Source: Acidimicrobiia bacterium (GTDB taxonomy: Bacteria > Actinomycetota > Acidimicrobiia > ATN3 > PSLF01). From it: 64,000 nucleotides of DNA. Below are positions 41,589-51,164 of the stretch, one piece after another. The notes beneath the pieces are model-generated. The model saw only the letters and a program-made list of their open reading frames with translations. It searched no databases and had not been told where the DNA came from. Location: assembly GCA_040289475.1 (NCBI GenBank), contig PSLF01000002.1, positions 124,001 through 188,000 on the forward strand, read 5' to 3'. How positions within the stretch are numbered: position 1 is the first letter of the stretch; every line of letters begins with the position of its first letter. Both the position numbers and the translations under genes were made by a program.

Positions 41589-43370
41589 TTAGCGTACTGC
41601 CCGATCGAGGATCTTAAGCATCGTGTTGAGGCGCTCGGAGAGGTTGTTTATTTCTTGAACTGCCCAGCCCTTTCTGTGTTCACCCGGTAGGTATGCGAGA
41701 CCGATCTCGGATGCATAAGGTGCAAGAGCTAGGGCCGTGATTAGATCGTCGCTACCCAGGCGCGTACGGCGAAAGAGTACATCCTCGATCCTAGCCGCTG
41801 ACTCGTGCCGGATAGCGTAGAGGATTTGCCCCTTGAAGCACCAGGTTGCTCCAGCATCAAGGGCCTCCTCGGGTTGCGCATTTACTTGTGCGTTGTACCT
41901 CATTACCCTCAGGCCTTCGCTTCCATACCGCCGCCAGAGCCATCTCAAGGCGCGTAACGGCACACTTTGCCCAAGATAAAACTTGTCCGAGCGCGCGTTG
42001 CGGATAAACCACTCGAAAGAACAAGCACCCCAGAGCGGAATGTTGGCAGTCTTCGACGGCGGCAAGGATTGGCCCAAAATCTGCTCCCCTACGATGTCTA
42101 CGGCTTCTTGAGCCATCTTCCTGTATGCGGTGAACTTCCCCCCGGTTACTGTAAGCGAGCGATTTCTTCCTACGGCGAAAACGTGTCGCCTGGATATGTC
42201 GGAGGTAGTAGGGGGAGTATTTCGCGACGAGCCGAAGCTGTCATTTCGCCGGTTGCGACTACCCCCACCTAGGAGAGAACTTTTCGATACGAGAGGCCGC
42301 AGTCCAGCATAAGCGCCCGTTACAAAGCCAGGTTCGAGGGAGGCTGAGCTCCAGTGCCGGTAAGCCTCAGCTATGTAGCGAATCTCGCTCTCTGTAGGAG
42401 ACGGATCGTATAAAGGCCCGTTGTGAGGTGTGTCAGTGGTCCCCACTATCACCTTCGATGCTGTTGGAATGACAAAGATGAATCGCTGATCCATCTCTAC
42501 CGGCAGTAGTACAGCTGCCTTCCCGGGGTAAGCAGACCTTCTTAGGATGATATGAGCTCCTCTTGCCGGCACCAGTGGAAGGTGGATTCCAAAACCCAAC
42601 CGAGAGGAGACTTCGTCTGCAAACACCCCAGTCGCATTGACAATTGCTCGTGCGGTAACTACCACCTCTCGCTTCGTGAGGTGATCTCGGACTAAGACTT
42701 GCACGGTCGAGCGGGTTTGCTCGGCTCTAACTGCCTCACAGTAATTCAAAGCTAAAGCTCCGAAGGACACCGCAGTTTGCAAAACAGCCATGCAAGTGCG
42801 CACATCGTCGTTTATGGCATCCCAGTAAACGATTCCTCCCTCGTACGCGGACGAATCGATTCCCGGAATCAAGCCTGAAAGCTCGAAATTGTCGAGATGC
42901 CGATGGCGGCACGAGAACACCGATGCGCCCAACGCGTCGTATATCGCAAGTCCTGCCCGCACCAAATGGCGCTTCCGGTAAAAAAAACTGTCACGAAAAA
43001 TAGGAATTACAAAAGGAGCGGACCACACCAAGTGTGGAGCAATCCGCAATAGCGTAGATCTCTCCCGGAGTGAGCTCGCTACGACGCCAAAATCAAACTG
43101 CTCCAGATAGCGAAGTCCGCCGTGAATAAGTCTAGATGAGCGACTAGACGTACCTGACCCAAAGTCGTGTTTTTCGACTAGTAACGCGGAGAGGCCGCGG
43201 GTAACGGCATCTAGCAACACGCCTGCCCCGGTAATGCCTCCTCCGATCACCACCAGGTCAAAGCAACCTTGGCTTGCGACATCTAAATACCGATCTCTTG
43301 AAGCTACGGAAAAATCCAGCGGCGAGAGGCCTCCTGTTTCGACAGCCAGCGGTATAAAAAATCGTTTCAT
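41589..43370 (-). CDS. glpD: FAD-dependent glycerol-3-phosphate dehydrogenase
   Basis: The enzyme oxidises glycerol 3-phosphate to dihydroxyacetone phosphate and passes electrons to the quinone pool. After a ~35-residue N-terminal stretch comes the dinucleotide site DLVVIGGGITGAGVLLDA and the GlpD signature FGSGTSSRSSRLIHGGLRYL, then IVNATGVFADEV and IPTASKVIVGTTDTPHNGP, ending in the DAO C-terminal domain. A basic, Ser/Gly/Asn-rich insertion (SSLLGGGSRNRRNDSFG) sits near residue 370. ATG 43370 is preferred over the adjoining TTG 43373. It is divergent from the lipoprotein gene at 43449, with only 78 bases between. Confidence 0.93.
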   Translation of the reverse strand: MKRFFIPLAVETGGLSPLDFSVASRDRYLDVASQGCFDLVVIGGGITGAGVLLDAVTRGLSALLVEKHDFGSGTSSRSSRLIHGGLRYLEQFDFGVVASSLRERSTLLRIAPHLVWSAPFVIPIFRDSFFYRKRHLVRAGLAIYDALGASVFSCRHRHLDNFELSGLIPGIDSSAYEGGIVYWDAINDDVRTCMAVLQTAVSFGALALNYCEAVRAEQTRSTVQVLVRDHLTKREVVVTARAIVNATGVFADEVSSRLGFGIHLPLVPARGAHIILRRSAYPGKAAVLLPVEMDQRFIFVIPTASKVIVGTTDTPHNGPLYDPSPTESEIRYIAEAYRHWSSASLEPGFVTGAYAGLRPLVSKSSLLGGGSRNRRNDSFGSSRNTPPTTSDISRRHVFAVGRNRSLTVTGGKFTAYRKMAQEAVDIVGEQILGQSLPPSKTANIPLWGACSFEWFIRNARSDKFYLGQSVPLRALRWLWRRYGSEGLRVMRYNAQVNAQPEEALDAGATWCFKGQILYAIRHESAARIEDVLFRRTRLGSDDLITALALAPYASEIGLAYLPGEHRKGWAVQEINNLSERLNTMLKILDRAVR

Positions 43371-43448
43371 CAAGCAGGTGCTAAAGAATAGGTCCGGGAT
43401 TGAGTGGTTCTTAGGGAAGCATCGCGTGAAAGTAGGGTATAGACGGTT

Positions 43449-44873
43449 ATGGATCTTGACAGAAGGGATTTTTTGAAAACTGTCGGCGCTTTTGGGGCAG
43501 GATTCTCTCTTCTAGGATGCGGCCTCTTTCGGTCCAAGGGTAGCACTACGGAGGTATTGCAAGTCGGAGCCATTGGCCTGTTTCCGGGCGATAGACGAAA
43601 GTACAAAGGTGAGCTCCCCGAGGATGCGTTGCGCGCTGCAGTGGGAAGACTCAATGCTCTCGGCGGTATCTTAGGGCGACAGGTGGCGTTTCGGGGGGCA
43701 CATGCTGGAACTGTGGACGAAGCTTTCGAGGGTTTCATGCGGCTCGTGGCCGATCCGACTGTAGTAGGAATAATCCTTGCCACACCATTAGCAGCAGACA
43801 CGATAGCTGACGAGGCGGGGCGGCTCGGGGTACCGATAATATCTGCCACCGTGGATTTTACGTTGTCGGGAGGTCTCTATCCTGAGGATGCTCAGCGGGA
43901 GACGTTGTTTCAGTTCGCTATACCCACACAGTGGTCGCTCCAAGTTCTTCTTGATTACTGCAGGTTCGACAGGGGGTACTCTACGGTAGGTGCCATCTAT
44001 GACGAGATTTCCTTTCCTGGTTTTGGCGAGGTCCTGGCAAATCTCGCGTCCGCGTCGGGTGTTAGAGTCGCCTGGTCGGAGGAGTTCGGGCGCGGTGGGG
44101 TTTCGCTCAGTGATCAGCTTTCCGCAGCTGCAAGCGCAGCTCCCCAAGCGTTGTACCTGTGGGGATTCCCCGAGGCAGCTGCGAAAACTGCTGTAGCGCT
44201 TGCAGAGCTGGGTTTGGCATACGAGTCCACACCGAAAGCAAAATCAAGCTCAGCAGGGAGCTGGCATCCGCACCTAATGGGGTCTCCGGAGGCTATGAGC
44301 GAACGAGATTGGGCCACAGCTGCTGGCTCTGCTGCGAGGCCTGGAACCGTTTCGGTCGGTGATATCGGAGGATTTAGAAAGGGCCCGGAGTGGTTACCAG
44401 AGATCTGGGGGCGAGATCATGTACTGGGGTGGGAAAAAAAAGATAAGGCTCGGCGCGGCTTGCGGTCGGTCGTCGATTCAACCTATGTGTTATTAGAAGC
44501 GGCCCGGCGTGCGGGGAAACCAGATCGCGAAGCCGTGTTATCCACGCTCGGTCAGCGAGACCAGTACCAGTTTGCCTCGGTTGCGTTTGAGCTTGGTGGA
44601 GACAAGCGAGTGGCTTTGGAGCCGGACGACCTGTGTGTAATGGTCTTGGAGGACGGGAAGCCGGCGCCCGCAAATCCTCCATATGAACTCGGCACGGAGT
44701 GGAGTGAAGGGTTGATGGAAGAGAGGGACATGACGGTCTTGGTCAGGCCCAGACTCGAGGCCAATCTTCGGCGGGCTGGCCAGATTGTAACGGGGATGCT
44801 GAGCAACGGGTACGGCACTCAGTGCTCCAAGCTGGCGCCCGGAAGGTTGAGCCCGGCTTGTTCGGTCCACTAA
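43449..44873 (+). CDS. Tat-exported HAAT substrate-binding lipoprotein (first of two)
   Basis: The N-terminus MDLDRRDFLKTVGAFGAG has a twin-arginine motif (RRDFLK) and the lipobox LLGC. The rest (VLQVGAIGLFPGDRRKYKGE, GRLNALGGILGRQV, VGIILATPLAADTIADEAGR) is a type 1 periplasmic-binding fold like LivK. Length 474. The C-terminus GYGTQCSKLAPGRLSPACSVH carries a Cys pair also found in the paralogue next door. It is the first gene of the second transporter cluster. The ligand is unknown. Being paired with a second binding protein suggests two related ligands for one channel. Confidence 0.88.
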   Translation: MDLDRRDFLKTVGAFGAGFSLLGCGLFRSKGSTTEVLQVGAIGLFPGDRRKYKGELPEDALRAAVGRLNALGGILGRQVAFRGAHAGTVDEAFEGFMRLVADPTVVGIILATPLAADTIADEAGRLGVPIISATVDFTLSGGLYPEDAQRETLFQFAIPTQWSLQVLLDYCRFDRGYSTVGAIYDEISFPGFGEVLANLASASGVRVAWSEEFGRGGVSLSDQLSAAASAAPQALYLWGFPEAAAKTAVALAELGLAYESTPKAKSSSAGSWHPHLMGSPEAMSERDWATAAGSAARPGTVSVGDIGGFRKGPEWLPEIWGRDHVLGWEKKDKARRGLRSVVDSTYVLLEAARRAGKPDREAVLSTLGQRDQYQFASVAFELGGDKRVALEPDDLCVMVLEDGKPAPANPPYELGTEWSEGLMEERDMTVLVRPRLEANLRRAGQIVTGMLSNGYGTQCSKLAPGRLSPACSVH

Positions 44874-44931
44874 AAAGCCGCGGGATTCGCTAAGCTATTC
44901 CGGTGAGAGTAGTAGAGAGGGAAGTGAACTC

Positions 44932-46434
44932 GTGAACGAGAGCCAGCTGTACGACTTTCTGTTGCGGCAAAAGAACCCGGAGATTTCGAGACGCTACTTC
45001 TTCAAATGGCTAGTAAAAAAGGGAGTCGGGGGAATGACGGCCCTAACCCTAGCAAATCTCGCTTTCAATTCGTGCACCGTGGGCAAGTTCAATGAAGAAG
45101 GGCTAATAAAAACAGCAGGGGGCAGCAAGGACACCCTACTCGTAGGCGTTGTAGGCGCGTTCAGTGGACTCGGAGCGTTCGTGGGCCGACTCACAGAACG
45201 GGGTCTCAATGCGGCAGTTGCAGAGATTAACAAGAGAGGAGGTATTGGGGGGCGAAAAGTCGACTGGCTCCGAGGAGACGGCGGTACTGACGTTGCTCAA
45301 GCTAGGCAGAAGTTTACAGAGTTCGCCCAGGATCCGAGAGTCGTTGGCATTCTGTTTGCAACTCCTTTAGGGTTGAACGAGTCGCTCAGGGACATAAAAA
45401 AGGGAAACATCCCCACGATTCTTACCTTTACAGACCTCTTCAGTACGGGAAGATTGTGGCCTCAAGATCGCAATTCACCTAGATCAGTGTTTCAGTATTT
45501 TTTGCCGGGTCGCTGGATTCTAGAGGGGCTAGGACGTTATTCCAAGCTGGATCGAGGCTATTCGCGAGTTGGATTGATGTACGTGTCGCTTCTAGCCGGT
45601 GACTTCGAGGCTCTCGCCAGAGAATCTGCGCAGAAGTTTGGATTGCAGATCGTAGGAGTAGAAACATACGGCATCAATGCTACAGAGGTAGGTCCTCAGC
45701 TTCAGCGCCTCAAAGCAACGGGTTGCGAAGCTCTATGGGTATTCGGGCTTCCCAGCGACACTGCAAACATCGTCAAAGGTTTGGCAGCTCTGGGTGCCAA
45801 ATACAAGGACACCCCGACAGCAAAGAGTGGTGAGTGGAAGCCTCACCTGATGGGAGACCCTGCCGGCATGGGTGAACGACAGTGGGCAGTCTTAGCAGGT
45901 GACGCAGCGGCAACCGGCTCTATGACCGTTTGGCACATTGGTGGCCTAATCTATCTCCCACAATTCAAGATCGCGCAGTGGGTCTTGGAGTACACCGGGG
46001 AGACGGCAACGGGAGGCGAAGAGTCTCCGGCTGACAGCTTGTATGCGATAGTCAAAGCGGTAGGGGATGCAGGTTCAACAGACCGAGACAAGGTCGTGGC
46101 CGCACTCGAAAACGGGGAGGAGCGCGCCTTCAGTGGCTTCCCGTTTTCCTTCAGCCCCAACGACCACCTGGCGAGGAAACCCGAGGATGTAATAATGATC
46201 ACACTGGAGCGGGATACTCCTGAGCCTACAGATCCTCCTTACTCACTCGGTCGCGAATGGCAAGAGGGACTTCGCGGCATAGCCTTCAACCCCACGCACT
46301 TAGTGCGACCTACCTTGGAGGAGAATCGGAAACGGCACCCGAAGGTGGTTGCAGAGATTCTTGAGCTGGGCTACGGCACTCAGTGTACGAAAGAGCCTAA
46401 TGGAACCCTTTCCAATCGTTGCAAGGTTCATTGA
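44932..46434 (+). CDS. Tat-exported HAAT substrate-binding lipoprotein (second of two)
   Basis: Start GTG 44932 (purine-rich upstream, GAGAGGGAAGTGAACTC). N-terminal region EISRRYFFKWLVKKGVGG has a twin-arginine motif about 20 residues in, followed by a hydrophobic part ending in lipobox FNSC. The mature part (LLVGVVGAFSGLGAFVGRLT, AVAEINKRGGIGGRKVDWLR) is a LivK-like binding fold. It shares the C-terminal GYGTQC ... C-x-VH motif with the preceding gene and is clearly its paralogue. The pair suggests gene duplication with ligand divergence. Tat export fits the tatA-tatC genes at 4.8 kb. Confidence 0.88.
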   Translation: MNESQLYDFLLRQKNPEISRRYFFKWLVKKGVGGMTALTLANLAFNSCTVGKFNEEGLIKTAGGSKDTLLVGVVGAFSGLGAFVGRLTERGLNAAVAEINKRGGIGGRKVDWLRGDGGTDVAQARQKFTEFAQDPRVVGILFATPLGLNESLRDIKKGNIPTILTFTDLFSTGRLWPQDRNSPRSVFQYFLPGRWILEGLGRYSKLDRGYSRVGLMYVSLLAGDFEALARESAQKFGLQIVGVETYGINATEVGPQLQRLKATGCEALWVFGLPSDTANIVKGLAALGAKYKDTPTAKSGEWKPHLMGDPAGMGERQWAVLAGDAAATGSMTVWHIGGLIYLPQFKIAQWVLEYTGETATGGEESPADSLYAIVKAVGDAGSTDRDKVVAALENGEERAFSGFPFSFSPNDHLARKPEDVIMITLERDTPEPTDPPYSLGREWQEGLRGIAFNPTHLVRPTLEENRKRHPKVVAEILELGYGTQCTKEPNGTLSNRCKVH

Positions 46435-46568
46435 TCGATGCGGTATTCGGCGCGGGGGGTTGGCGGTCCAGCGAAGAACGGTTCGCATTTAGTAATCTTT
46501 TGCATACAGCGTCTTCGCGGGGAATTTCGCTTGTTGGAGTTAGCGGAGTAAGTCTCTGGGGGTAGCGC

Positions 46569-47501
46569 GTGGCAACTAAGATTTCGCAGCTGATCATCTC
46601 CTCGCTAGTAGCCGGTTCGGTGCTTGCCCTTGTCGCGTTTGGGTACAACCTCGTTTACTCCACCACGCGGATCATAAACTTTGCTCAGTCCGGCACCGTG
46701 GTCCTTGGCGGATATCTAGTATGGAAGGTTTGCGGTATGACCGGACCTTGTGGGGCGGATGCGGACCCTGGTGCAAGGCTCTGGTTGGCCGTGCTCGTAT
46801 CTGTTGGGCTGTCAGCTGTCATAGGAGTCGTAGTCTGGGCTGTAACTATCCTGCCGCTAGGTAGGTTTGATCCGATGACCAACATCGGCTGGGTGCTGAC
46901 GACATTTTCCGCGTACATCGTTATACAAGCATCAGTGGCGCGATTTATCTCCTCGGAGCCCCAGCCGCTTCCGCCTCTTCTGAGGTCCCTTTTTGGCCTG
47001 CGAGACACTACGATATTTGGGGCAAGTTTTAACCCTTCTAGAGCTCTCATCATCGTCGGGACGCTACTGCTTATGGGATCCTTGGAGCTTATGTACACGC
47101 GCACGATGATTGGACGGGCTTTCAGGGCGGTGGCGGAAGAGCGTATGGCGGCATCGCTCATGGGAGTGAACGGCAATTTCGTGATTGCGTTGAGCTTTGC
47201 TTTGGCCGGAATGACTGGCTCATTTGGTGCCGCATTGTTCGCTCCCATTCAGGGATTGAACTTTCAGACGGCATTGCTCTTGGGAATCGAGGGATTCGTA
47301 GCTGCAGTGATGGGAGGCTTGGGGAGTACCAAAGGAGCGATTCTCGGAGGCTACAGCATTGCGTTTTTGAAGACAGTTTTAATAACTGTGTTTCCGCGAG
47401 CCGGATCGTACGAACAACTGGTTGTTTTGGGATTATTCATCGCTGTACTTCTAATCAAGCCAACTGGCTTTTTCGGTGAGCCAGCTGTAGAGAAAGTTTG
47501 A
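46569..47501 (+). CDS. livH: HAAT-type ABC transporter permease, LivH-like
   Basis: A 310-residue polytopic permease beginning ATKISQLIISSLVAGSVLAL and with TTRIINFAQSGTVVLGGYLV, the TMIGRAFRAVAEERMAASLMGV ATPase-contact loop and MGGLGSTKGAILGGYSIAF. Start GTG 46569 follows GGGGGT. It is preceded by the two lipoproteins and followed 17 bases later by the fused LivM-LivG gene. It has an extra external loop near residue 55-65 (GMTGPCGADADPG) absent from the minus-strand copy. Confidence 0.92.
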   Translation: MATKISQLIISSLVAGSVLALVAFGYNLVYSTTRIINFAQSGTVVLGGYLVWKVCGMTGPCGADADPGARLWLAVLVSVGLSAVIGVVVWAVTILPLGRFDPMTNIGWVLTTFSAYIVIQASVARFISSEPQPLPPLLRSLFGLRDTTIFGASFNPSRALIIVGTLLLMGSLELMYTRTMIGRAFRAVAEERMAASLMGVNGNFVIALSFALAGMTGSFGAALFAPIQGLNFQTALLLGIEGFVAAVMGGLGSTKGAILGGYSIAFLKTVLITVFPRAGSYEQLVVLGLFIAVLLIKPTGFFGEPAVEKV

Positions 47502-47518
47502 GCCGCTGAGGTCTAGAT

Positions 47519-49684
47519 ATGGAGCAGCAGCCATACCAAACCACTGGACAGCCCGCCGAAGGTGCCCCCTTTCCTCCTGATAACCTAGTACCTTCACGTG
47601 CCCCAGAGCCACATGCACCACCATCAATTCCCGAAGATAAGGGCGTGCGATCCAGGCGTCCTATAAAGCTGGAGCGACCGGATCGATGGTTTCCCGGCAA
47701 AGGGAGTTTTTATAAATATCAGAAAAAGCCCTATGTTTTCTTCCCTGAAAGCTATAGAGGCTCCGTTATTGCTTTCATTATCTTCACGTTGGTCCTAATG
47801 GGCACACCGCAAATTGTCGGCTTACTTTTCGGCACACGTCGCGGGATTTTGTGGTTTGATGTGTTGAACAACACGCTAGTCATTGCCATTGCTGCAATCG
47901 GGCTCGGTGTTTTAGCCGGTTACACTGGGCTCATTTCCCTTGGTCACGCGGGGTTTTTTGGGGTCGGTGCTTATGCTATGGCCGTTGGCATCGACTTCTT
48001 TCACAACCCGTGGGTAGCTCTGGTCTTTGCTTTGGTTATTTCGTGTATCGCGGGATTATTGCTTTCTGTAGGAGCCGCTCATTTACGGGGTTTTTATTTC
48101 ACAGTGATGTCATTAGCATTTGTGGCTTTCCTTCCGCAGCTTGTGTTTCTACTGAGGAAATGGACTTTTGATCCAACCGGAGGTCCCGGAGGTACGCAGG
48201 CCACGGGAGCATTCGACACTAAAACAGTCAAAACTGTGTTCTTTCCTCCCCCTGCAACACTCGACGTCACTGATAACTTCTATAATCGTTTGGCTTTCTA
48301 TAGACTCGCCGTTATCGCTCTATTGATTGCCCTATTTGCGTCTGTGATTATTACTCGGTCCTGGATGGGATGTGCCTTCAAAGCCATTAGAGAATCCGAG
48401 ATTGGGGCTCGAGCGAGCGGCGTCGCTGTGAGGCGCTTCAAAATTGCCTCCATTGCGATTTCCGCTACTATCGTTGGCCTGGCGGGCGCTCTTCACTCTC
48501 AAGATCCGCAGTTCGGCCAGGTGCTGACAACCGGATCAGTGATTGACATTCAGTTTTCTTTCCGTCTTCTGATCATGATTTTGGTTGGTGGATTTGGAAC
48601 TATTGCCGGCCCGATAGTGGGAGCCATTTTTTTCGGGACCGGATTGGTGCTTCCGAGCTTGTTGAGGGGTGCAGCAGAAGGAGCGACCAAAGCCGGCGCT
48701 GCGGCCACGGGCGGGGGGGCTTCTTATATAGCTCAACTTACACCTGCAGCTACCGGTATTGCGCTAGTAGCGCTACTTCCTGGAGGAGCTACCCAGGCTC
48801 TTGGTCGGTATAGAGAGGTACAGAGGCGGAAGAAAGTTCAGAGGGGGAAGAAAGTTTACGTGCCACCCACGCCCGAGATGCCTGAAGCATATAAGTTCCC
48901 TATTCCAGGCGAAATTGCGCGCGTACGAAATTACGAGCCCCTGCTCGAAGTCCGCGATGTTTCCAAGTACTTTGGCGGACTGAGGGCTCTAGCGAACGTA
49001 GACTTTACGATTTTGAAGGGAACCGTGCACGCGTTGATCGGACCCAATGGATCCGGGAAAACCACGATGGTAAACGTCATCACTGGCTTTTATAGGGAGG
49101 ACACCGGAAAGATAATTCTGGGGAGAGAGAGCATCTCGCACTTGCAAGCTGAAGAACGGGCAGCGAGAGGCATCGCGAGAACGTTTCAGAACATGCAGAT
49201 TTGGCGGAAGATGACAGTTCTCGAGAACGTAATGGTAGGTCTGCATGCCGTAAGGAAGCAGGAGGTCGATCAGCGCATAGGCGACATGGGCCGAATGTGG
49301 CGGACCCGTAGAGCGTGGGGTCTACTGGACTTTGTCGGCCTGCGTGATAGGGGGAACGATCTAGCCGGAGCGTTGTCATACGCTAATCAAAGACGTCTGG
49401 AGATTGCTAGAGCGTTGGCAGCCAACCCGGACCTGTTGTGCCTTGACGAGCCCGCAGCTGGAATGAACCCTGGGGAAGTTGTCGAACTAGTCGAACTGAT
49501 AGATCAGATCCGGGAGTGCGGAATCACTGTGTTACTCATAGAGCACCATATGGACCTTGTAATGGACATTTCTGACTACATCACCGTTTTAGATTATGGG
49601 CGGAGGATCGCTGATGGTCCTCCTCATGAGGTGCGGCAAGATCCAAAGGTAATCGAGGCGTACTTAGGTACGGAGGCGGTGTGA
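47519..49684 (+). CDS. LivM-LivG fusion: HAAT permease joined to ABC ATPase
   Basis: This 721-residue protein has the same architecture as the gene at 28007. A ~70-residue Pro/Gln-rich N-terminal tail precedes a LivM-like permease with GVLAGYTGLISLGHAGFFGV. The permease part continues with GVAVRRFKIASIAISATIVG and ILVGGFGTIAGPIVGAIFFG. A basic linker (REVQRRKKVQRGKKVYVPP) follows, then a LivG-like ATPase with Walker A IGPNGSGKTT, signature-like ALSYANQRRLEIARAL, and Walker B LLCLDEPAAGMNP. Start ATG 47519 has GAGG upstream. Its stop overlaps the next start. The signature LSYANQ rather than LSGGQ is normal for LivG relatives. Confidence 0.92.
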   Translation: MEQQPYQTTGQPAEGAPFPPDNLVPSRAPEPHAPPSIPEDKGVRSRRPIKLERPDRWFPGKGSFYKYQKKPYVFFPESYRGSVIAFIIFTLVLMGTPQIVGLLFGTRRGILWFDVLNNTLVIAIAAIGLGVLAGYTGLISLGHAGFFGVGAYAMAVGIDFFHNPWVALVFALVISCIAGLLLSVGAAHLRGFYFTVMSLAFVAFLPQLVFLLRKWTFDPTGGPGGTQATGAFDTKTVKTVFFPPPATLDVTDNFYNRLAFYRLAVIALLIALFASVIITRSWMGCAFKAIRESEIGARASGVAVRRFKIASIAISATIVGLAGALHSQDPQFGQVLTTGSVIDIQFSFRLLIMILVGGFGTIAGPIVGAIFFGTGLVLPSLLRGAAEGATKAGAAATGGGASYIAQLTPAATGIALVALLPGGATQALGRYREVQRRKKVQRGKKVYVPPTPEMPEAYKFPIPGEIARVRNYEPLLEVRDVSKYFGGLRALANVDFTILKGTVHALIGPNGSGKTTMVNVITGFYREDTGKIILGRESISHLQAEERAARGIARTFQNMQIWRKMTVLENVMVGLHAVRKQEVDQRIGDMGRMWRTRRAWGLLDFVGLRDRGNDLAGALSYANQRRLEIARALAANPDLLCLDEPAAGMNPGEVVELVELIDQIRECGITVLLIEHHMDLVMDISDYITVLDYGRRIADGPPHEVRQDPKVIEAYLGTEAV

Positions 49685-50700
49685 TGTCCGAGTATGGGCA
49701 CCAGAAGCAGGAAAAAGAGGAGCAAGCCGCAGCAACGCCACCCTTGCCCCCGGATCAGCAGCCCCCTTGGCGGCCAGGCGGGGCACAACCGACGCAGATG
49801 ATTCCCAAGATTGTGCCCAATGAGGTGGGGGGTCATGAGATTCCTCAGGGTGTTAGCGGGTATGAGCCTGTTCAAGCAGGCAGTTATCAGCCAGTGATGC
49901 CAGGGGCAGGGGCATCGACAGAGAGCTCGCTCACTCTCGGGGGTCTGGTCGGTGTCGACATTCGTCAAGAGCGACCCATGCTGTCCGTACGGGACCTAGA
50001 AGTCTTTTACGGAGCCGCTCGCGTACTCAAAGGCATTAGTTTCGACGTTTATCAGGGCGAGATTGTGACGATTATTGGTGGTAACGGTGCTGGCAAGTCT
50101 ACGACCCTGAAGACAATCTCTGGGGTGTCCGAGCTCCTAAAGGATGTCCGTGGGAAGATCTGGTACAAAGGCCGACGCATAGATCAGCTGCCGGCACATC
50201 GAATAGCGAGGTTGGGCATCGCTCACGTGCCCGAGGGACGGCGAGTTTTCCCGCAGTCTACAGTGGAAGACAACCTATTGCTGGGTGCATACCGCCGTTT
50301 CAAAAAAGAAAGACGCAAAGTGAGGGCAGAGCTTGACGATATCTACGACAGGTTTCCGGTTTTAGCAGAGCGCAGACACAGAGCAGCTGGGCTTCTCTCC
50401 GGAGGAGAGCAGCAAATGTTGGCTATTGCCAGGGGTTTGATGTCTAATCCCGATTTCCTTCTTTTAGACGAGCCTTCTCTAGGACTTGCCCCCATCCTAG
50501 TGAGAGAAGTTTTCGAAATAATCAACGACCTCGCAGCTGAGGGTAAGACGATTCTGATCGTCGAGCAGATGGCAGTGCAGGCACTGGAAGTGGCCGATCG
50601 AGCCTATGTTTTGGAGACAGGATCGATAACGCTAGAGGGCACTGGACAGGAGCTAATAGAGGACCCACGCGTAAAAGCAGCCTACCTAGGCACCGTTTAA
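49684..50700 (+). CDS. livF: HAAT-type ABC transporter ATPase, LivF-like, with ~100-residue disordered N-terminus
   Basis: ATG 49684 overlaps the stop of the fused permease-ATPase gene (GTGTGATG). About 100 residues rich in Pro, Gln and Gly come before the ATPase, which has Walker A IGGNGAGKST, signature LSGGEQQ and Walker B FLLLDEPSLGLAP, plus the LivF hallmark FPQSTVEDNLLLGAY. It completes the second HAAT transporter. The extension is not shared residue by residue with that of the minus-strand LivF, though its composition is similar. Confidence 0.9.
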   Translation: MSEYGHQKQEKEEQAAATPPLPPDQQPPWRPGGAQPTQMIPKIVPNEVGGHEIPQGVSGYEPVQAGSYQPVMPGAGASTESSLTLGGLVGVDIRQERPMLSVRDLEVFYGAARVLKGISFDVYQGEIVTIIGGNGAGKSTTLKTISGVSELLKDVRGKIWYKGRRIDQLPAHRIARLGIAHVPEGRRVFPQSTVEDNLLLGAYRRFKKERRKVRAELDDIYDRFPVLAERRHRAAGLLSGGEQQMLAIARGLMSNPDFLLLDEPSLGLAPILVREVFEIINDLAAEGKTILIVEQMAVQALEVADRAYVLETGSITLEGTGQELIEDPRVKAAYLGTV

Positions 50701-50837
50701 GCTGCTCGAATCGCTCATTTGTGGAATCTACATTTTGGGGCGCGAACCCTCCAGGGGTCGGTCTCGTAGTTTTTCAGAGATGTATGAGGGGATTTTTGCG
50801 CGCACTGGTTTGCTGAGCTCGCAGGGTGGGCGTGAGC

Positions 50838-50865
50838 GAAGAATTCATTCAGTGAAGAATTCATT
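50838..50865. repeat. Direct repeat of GAAGAATTCATT upstream of a WhiB gene
   Basis: Two exact copies of the 12-mer GAAGAATTCATT (50838-50849 and 50854-50865) repeat with a 16-base period, about 45-70 bases upstream of the WhiB start. Each contains the palindrome GAATTC. A candidate binding site for a regulator of the WhiB gene. Confidence 0.6.
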
Positions 50866-50909
50866 TTGGAAAAGTACACAACTCGATACTGGCTGAAGGT
50901 CTGGAAACA

Positions 50910-51164
50910 TTGGGTTCTAAGTTGAAATTGACCCAGATCTCATCGTGGCGGAAGTACGGTAGCTGTAACGGTTCCGATCCCGAGCTCTTTTATCCTGAAT
51001 CCGAGGAGGAGACCGCTTCAGCGTTGGCGATCTGTAGTACCTGCAGGGTACGAGAGCCGTGCCTCGAATACGCTCTCGAAGCCAGGGAAAAGCTTGGAAT
51101 CTGGGGAGGAACCACCGAGCGCGATCGCAGAAGAATCTGGCGGCGTAGAAGGCGCACCGCCTGA
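50910..51164 (+). CDS. WhiB-family iron-sulfur regulator
   Basis: An 84-residue protein with the four WhiB cysteines (C19, C42, C45, C51), the LFYPESEEE segment and the turn LGIWGG, followed by a very basic tail (TTERDRRRIWRRRRRTA) for DNA contact. It lacks the AT-hook of the WhiB7-like gene at 23655 and looks more like the WhiB1/WhiB2 group. The start is TTG 50910 with GGAAAC upstream; a second TTG at 50922 is possible. It stands alone between the transporter cluster and the acyl-CoA dehydrogenase, with a 12-base direct repeat upstream. Confidence 0.88.
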   Translation: MGSKLKLTQISSWRKYGSCNGSDPELFYPESEEETASALAICSTCRVREPCLEYALEAREKLGIWGGTTERDRRRIWRRRRRTA

